From Odontocerum albicorne (lineage: Eukaryota; Arthropoda; Insecta; Trichoptera; Odontoceridae), in assembly GCA_949825065.1 (NCBI GenBank), contig OX463847.1:37939042-38003041 (forward strand): a DNA stretch of 64,000 nt, in the 5' to 3' direction. A program made the translations under genes and the position numbers. Below the pieces are notes generated by a model. That model had not been told where the DNA came from. It made no database searches and saw nothing but the letters and a program-made list of their open reading frames with translations. Positions 63,571 to 64,000 of this stretch are shown here, piece by piece (positions within the stretch are counted from its first letter, which is position 1; every line of letters begins with the position of its first letter).

Positions 63571-63845
63571 TTGTAGCAGTAGATAGGTCCACCCGCCTGG
63601 CCGGGCGCATTCCATGTTAGAGTCTATGGATTCTAATTTCAACAAGAGTGACATTTTGTTTTTGATACATATTACAATTTTGACAGATGTTGTATTTTAT
63701 TTCATTCGGTAAAAGATATTTTTAGATAAATGTTGAATAATTGAGATATTTGTTTCATTATGGATAACTCTCCTAAAATGTGTTAAGTGTAAGTCTGATT
63801 TTCTCTTAAGACATTTTTAATACATTTTTTATATAGGTATTTAAA
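63571..63845. other. No recognised element
   Basis: A GC-rich bit (CCACCCGCCTGGCCGGGCGC, 63589) could be another tRNA-like fragment; not defensible. Confidence 0.35.
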
Positions 63846-63849
63846 TATT

Positions 63850-63888
63850 TTCCTGACGGCAATCTCTTCCAACCAACCAGACGAAAGT
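63850..63888 (-). mobile_element. LINE G / SINE2 tail fragment
   Basis: Minus strand GTCTGGTTGGTTGGAAGAGA then TTGCCGTCAGG, the shared tail without the downstream hairpin half. Confidence 0.6.
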
Positions 63889-64000
63889 CAACAAAGGAAA
63901 TAACATGACTACAAAATTCACAAACAATATACATAATGAAAATAAAAGTGAGATTTCATAAATCAAAGAAAAAAGAAAGGACGATGGAGAAGAAAGGAAA

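Overview
The window is eukaryotic, A+T-rich (roughly 70% by eye) and looks like arthropod, most likely insect, intergenic or intronic DNA. The evidence is its repeat content: mariner/Tc1 transposase remnants, many 5'-truncated non-LTR retrotransposon (LINE) 3' ends, Penelope-like elements with GIY-YIG endonuclease remnants, tRNA-headed SINEs, hAT- and piggyBac-type MITEs, and an unusual density of minisatellites. I recognise no intact host protein-coding exon, no tRNA or rRNA gene and no CRISPR array. Every coding stretch I can name is a decayed transposon gene. I cannot name the species.

Layout. 0-5 kb: LINE fragments (families A and B), a 29-bp and a 68-bp minisatellite. 5-12 kb: a degenerate 150-180-bp tandem repeat split by a TTAA-flanked piggyBac-like MITE, a tRNA-headed SINE (SINE1) with a perfect 13-bp target duplication, LINE 3' ends D and E, and 55-bp and 52-66-bp arrays. 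12-22 kb: MITEs (hAT-like, and a palindromic Tc1/mariner-type pair), a three-armed palindrome, mariner pieces and SINE fragments. 22-33 kb: three SINE2 copies in series, Penelope element B, LINE F, a head-to-head mini-Penelope, a Tc1/mariner-like transposase remnant, LINE G with its complete 3' tail, and a hAT MITE with a perfect 8-bp duplication. 33-45 kb: an LTR/primer-binding-site remnant, dispersed repeat X, a 45-bp and a 114-bp minisatellite that both grew out of one repeat element (Y), LINE B nested in LINE C, Penelope element A inserted in a short tandem array, a mariner C-terminus, and a 44/50-bp minisatellite. 45-64 kb: SINEs, long stretches without recognisable elements (49.3-52.5 and 53.6-55.5 kb), a 47-bp minisatellite, the unexpanded copy of element Y, LINE H, an internally deleted mariner-like element with both ends, LINE I and more SINE2 copies.

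How the parts relate. SINE2 shares its 3' tail, including a CCTGGC/GCCAGG hairpin, with LINE G, so LINE G or a close relative is its likely mobilising partner. Penelope elements A and B share one plan: inverted partial terminal repeat, GIY-YIG remnant, direct terminal repeat. Their terminal repeats carry a hammerhead-like core whose stem II shows compensatory changes between copies. The octamer TACTCGTA (either strand) occurs 22 times, far above a rough composition expectation. It reads as TA + 4 bp + TA, and two mariner elements in the window end in CTCG|TA, so many sites may be mariner excision footprints. In the 44.4-kb minisatellite, units differ by exactly this 6-bp CTCGTA insertion.
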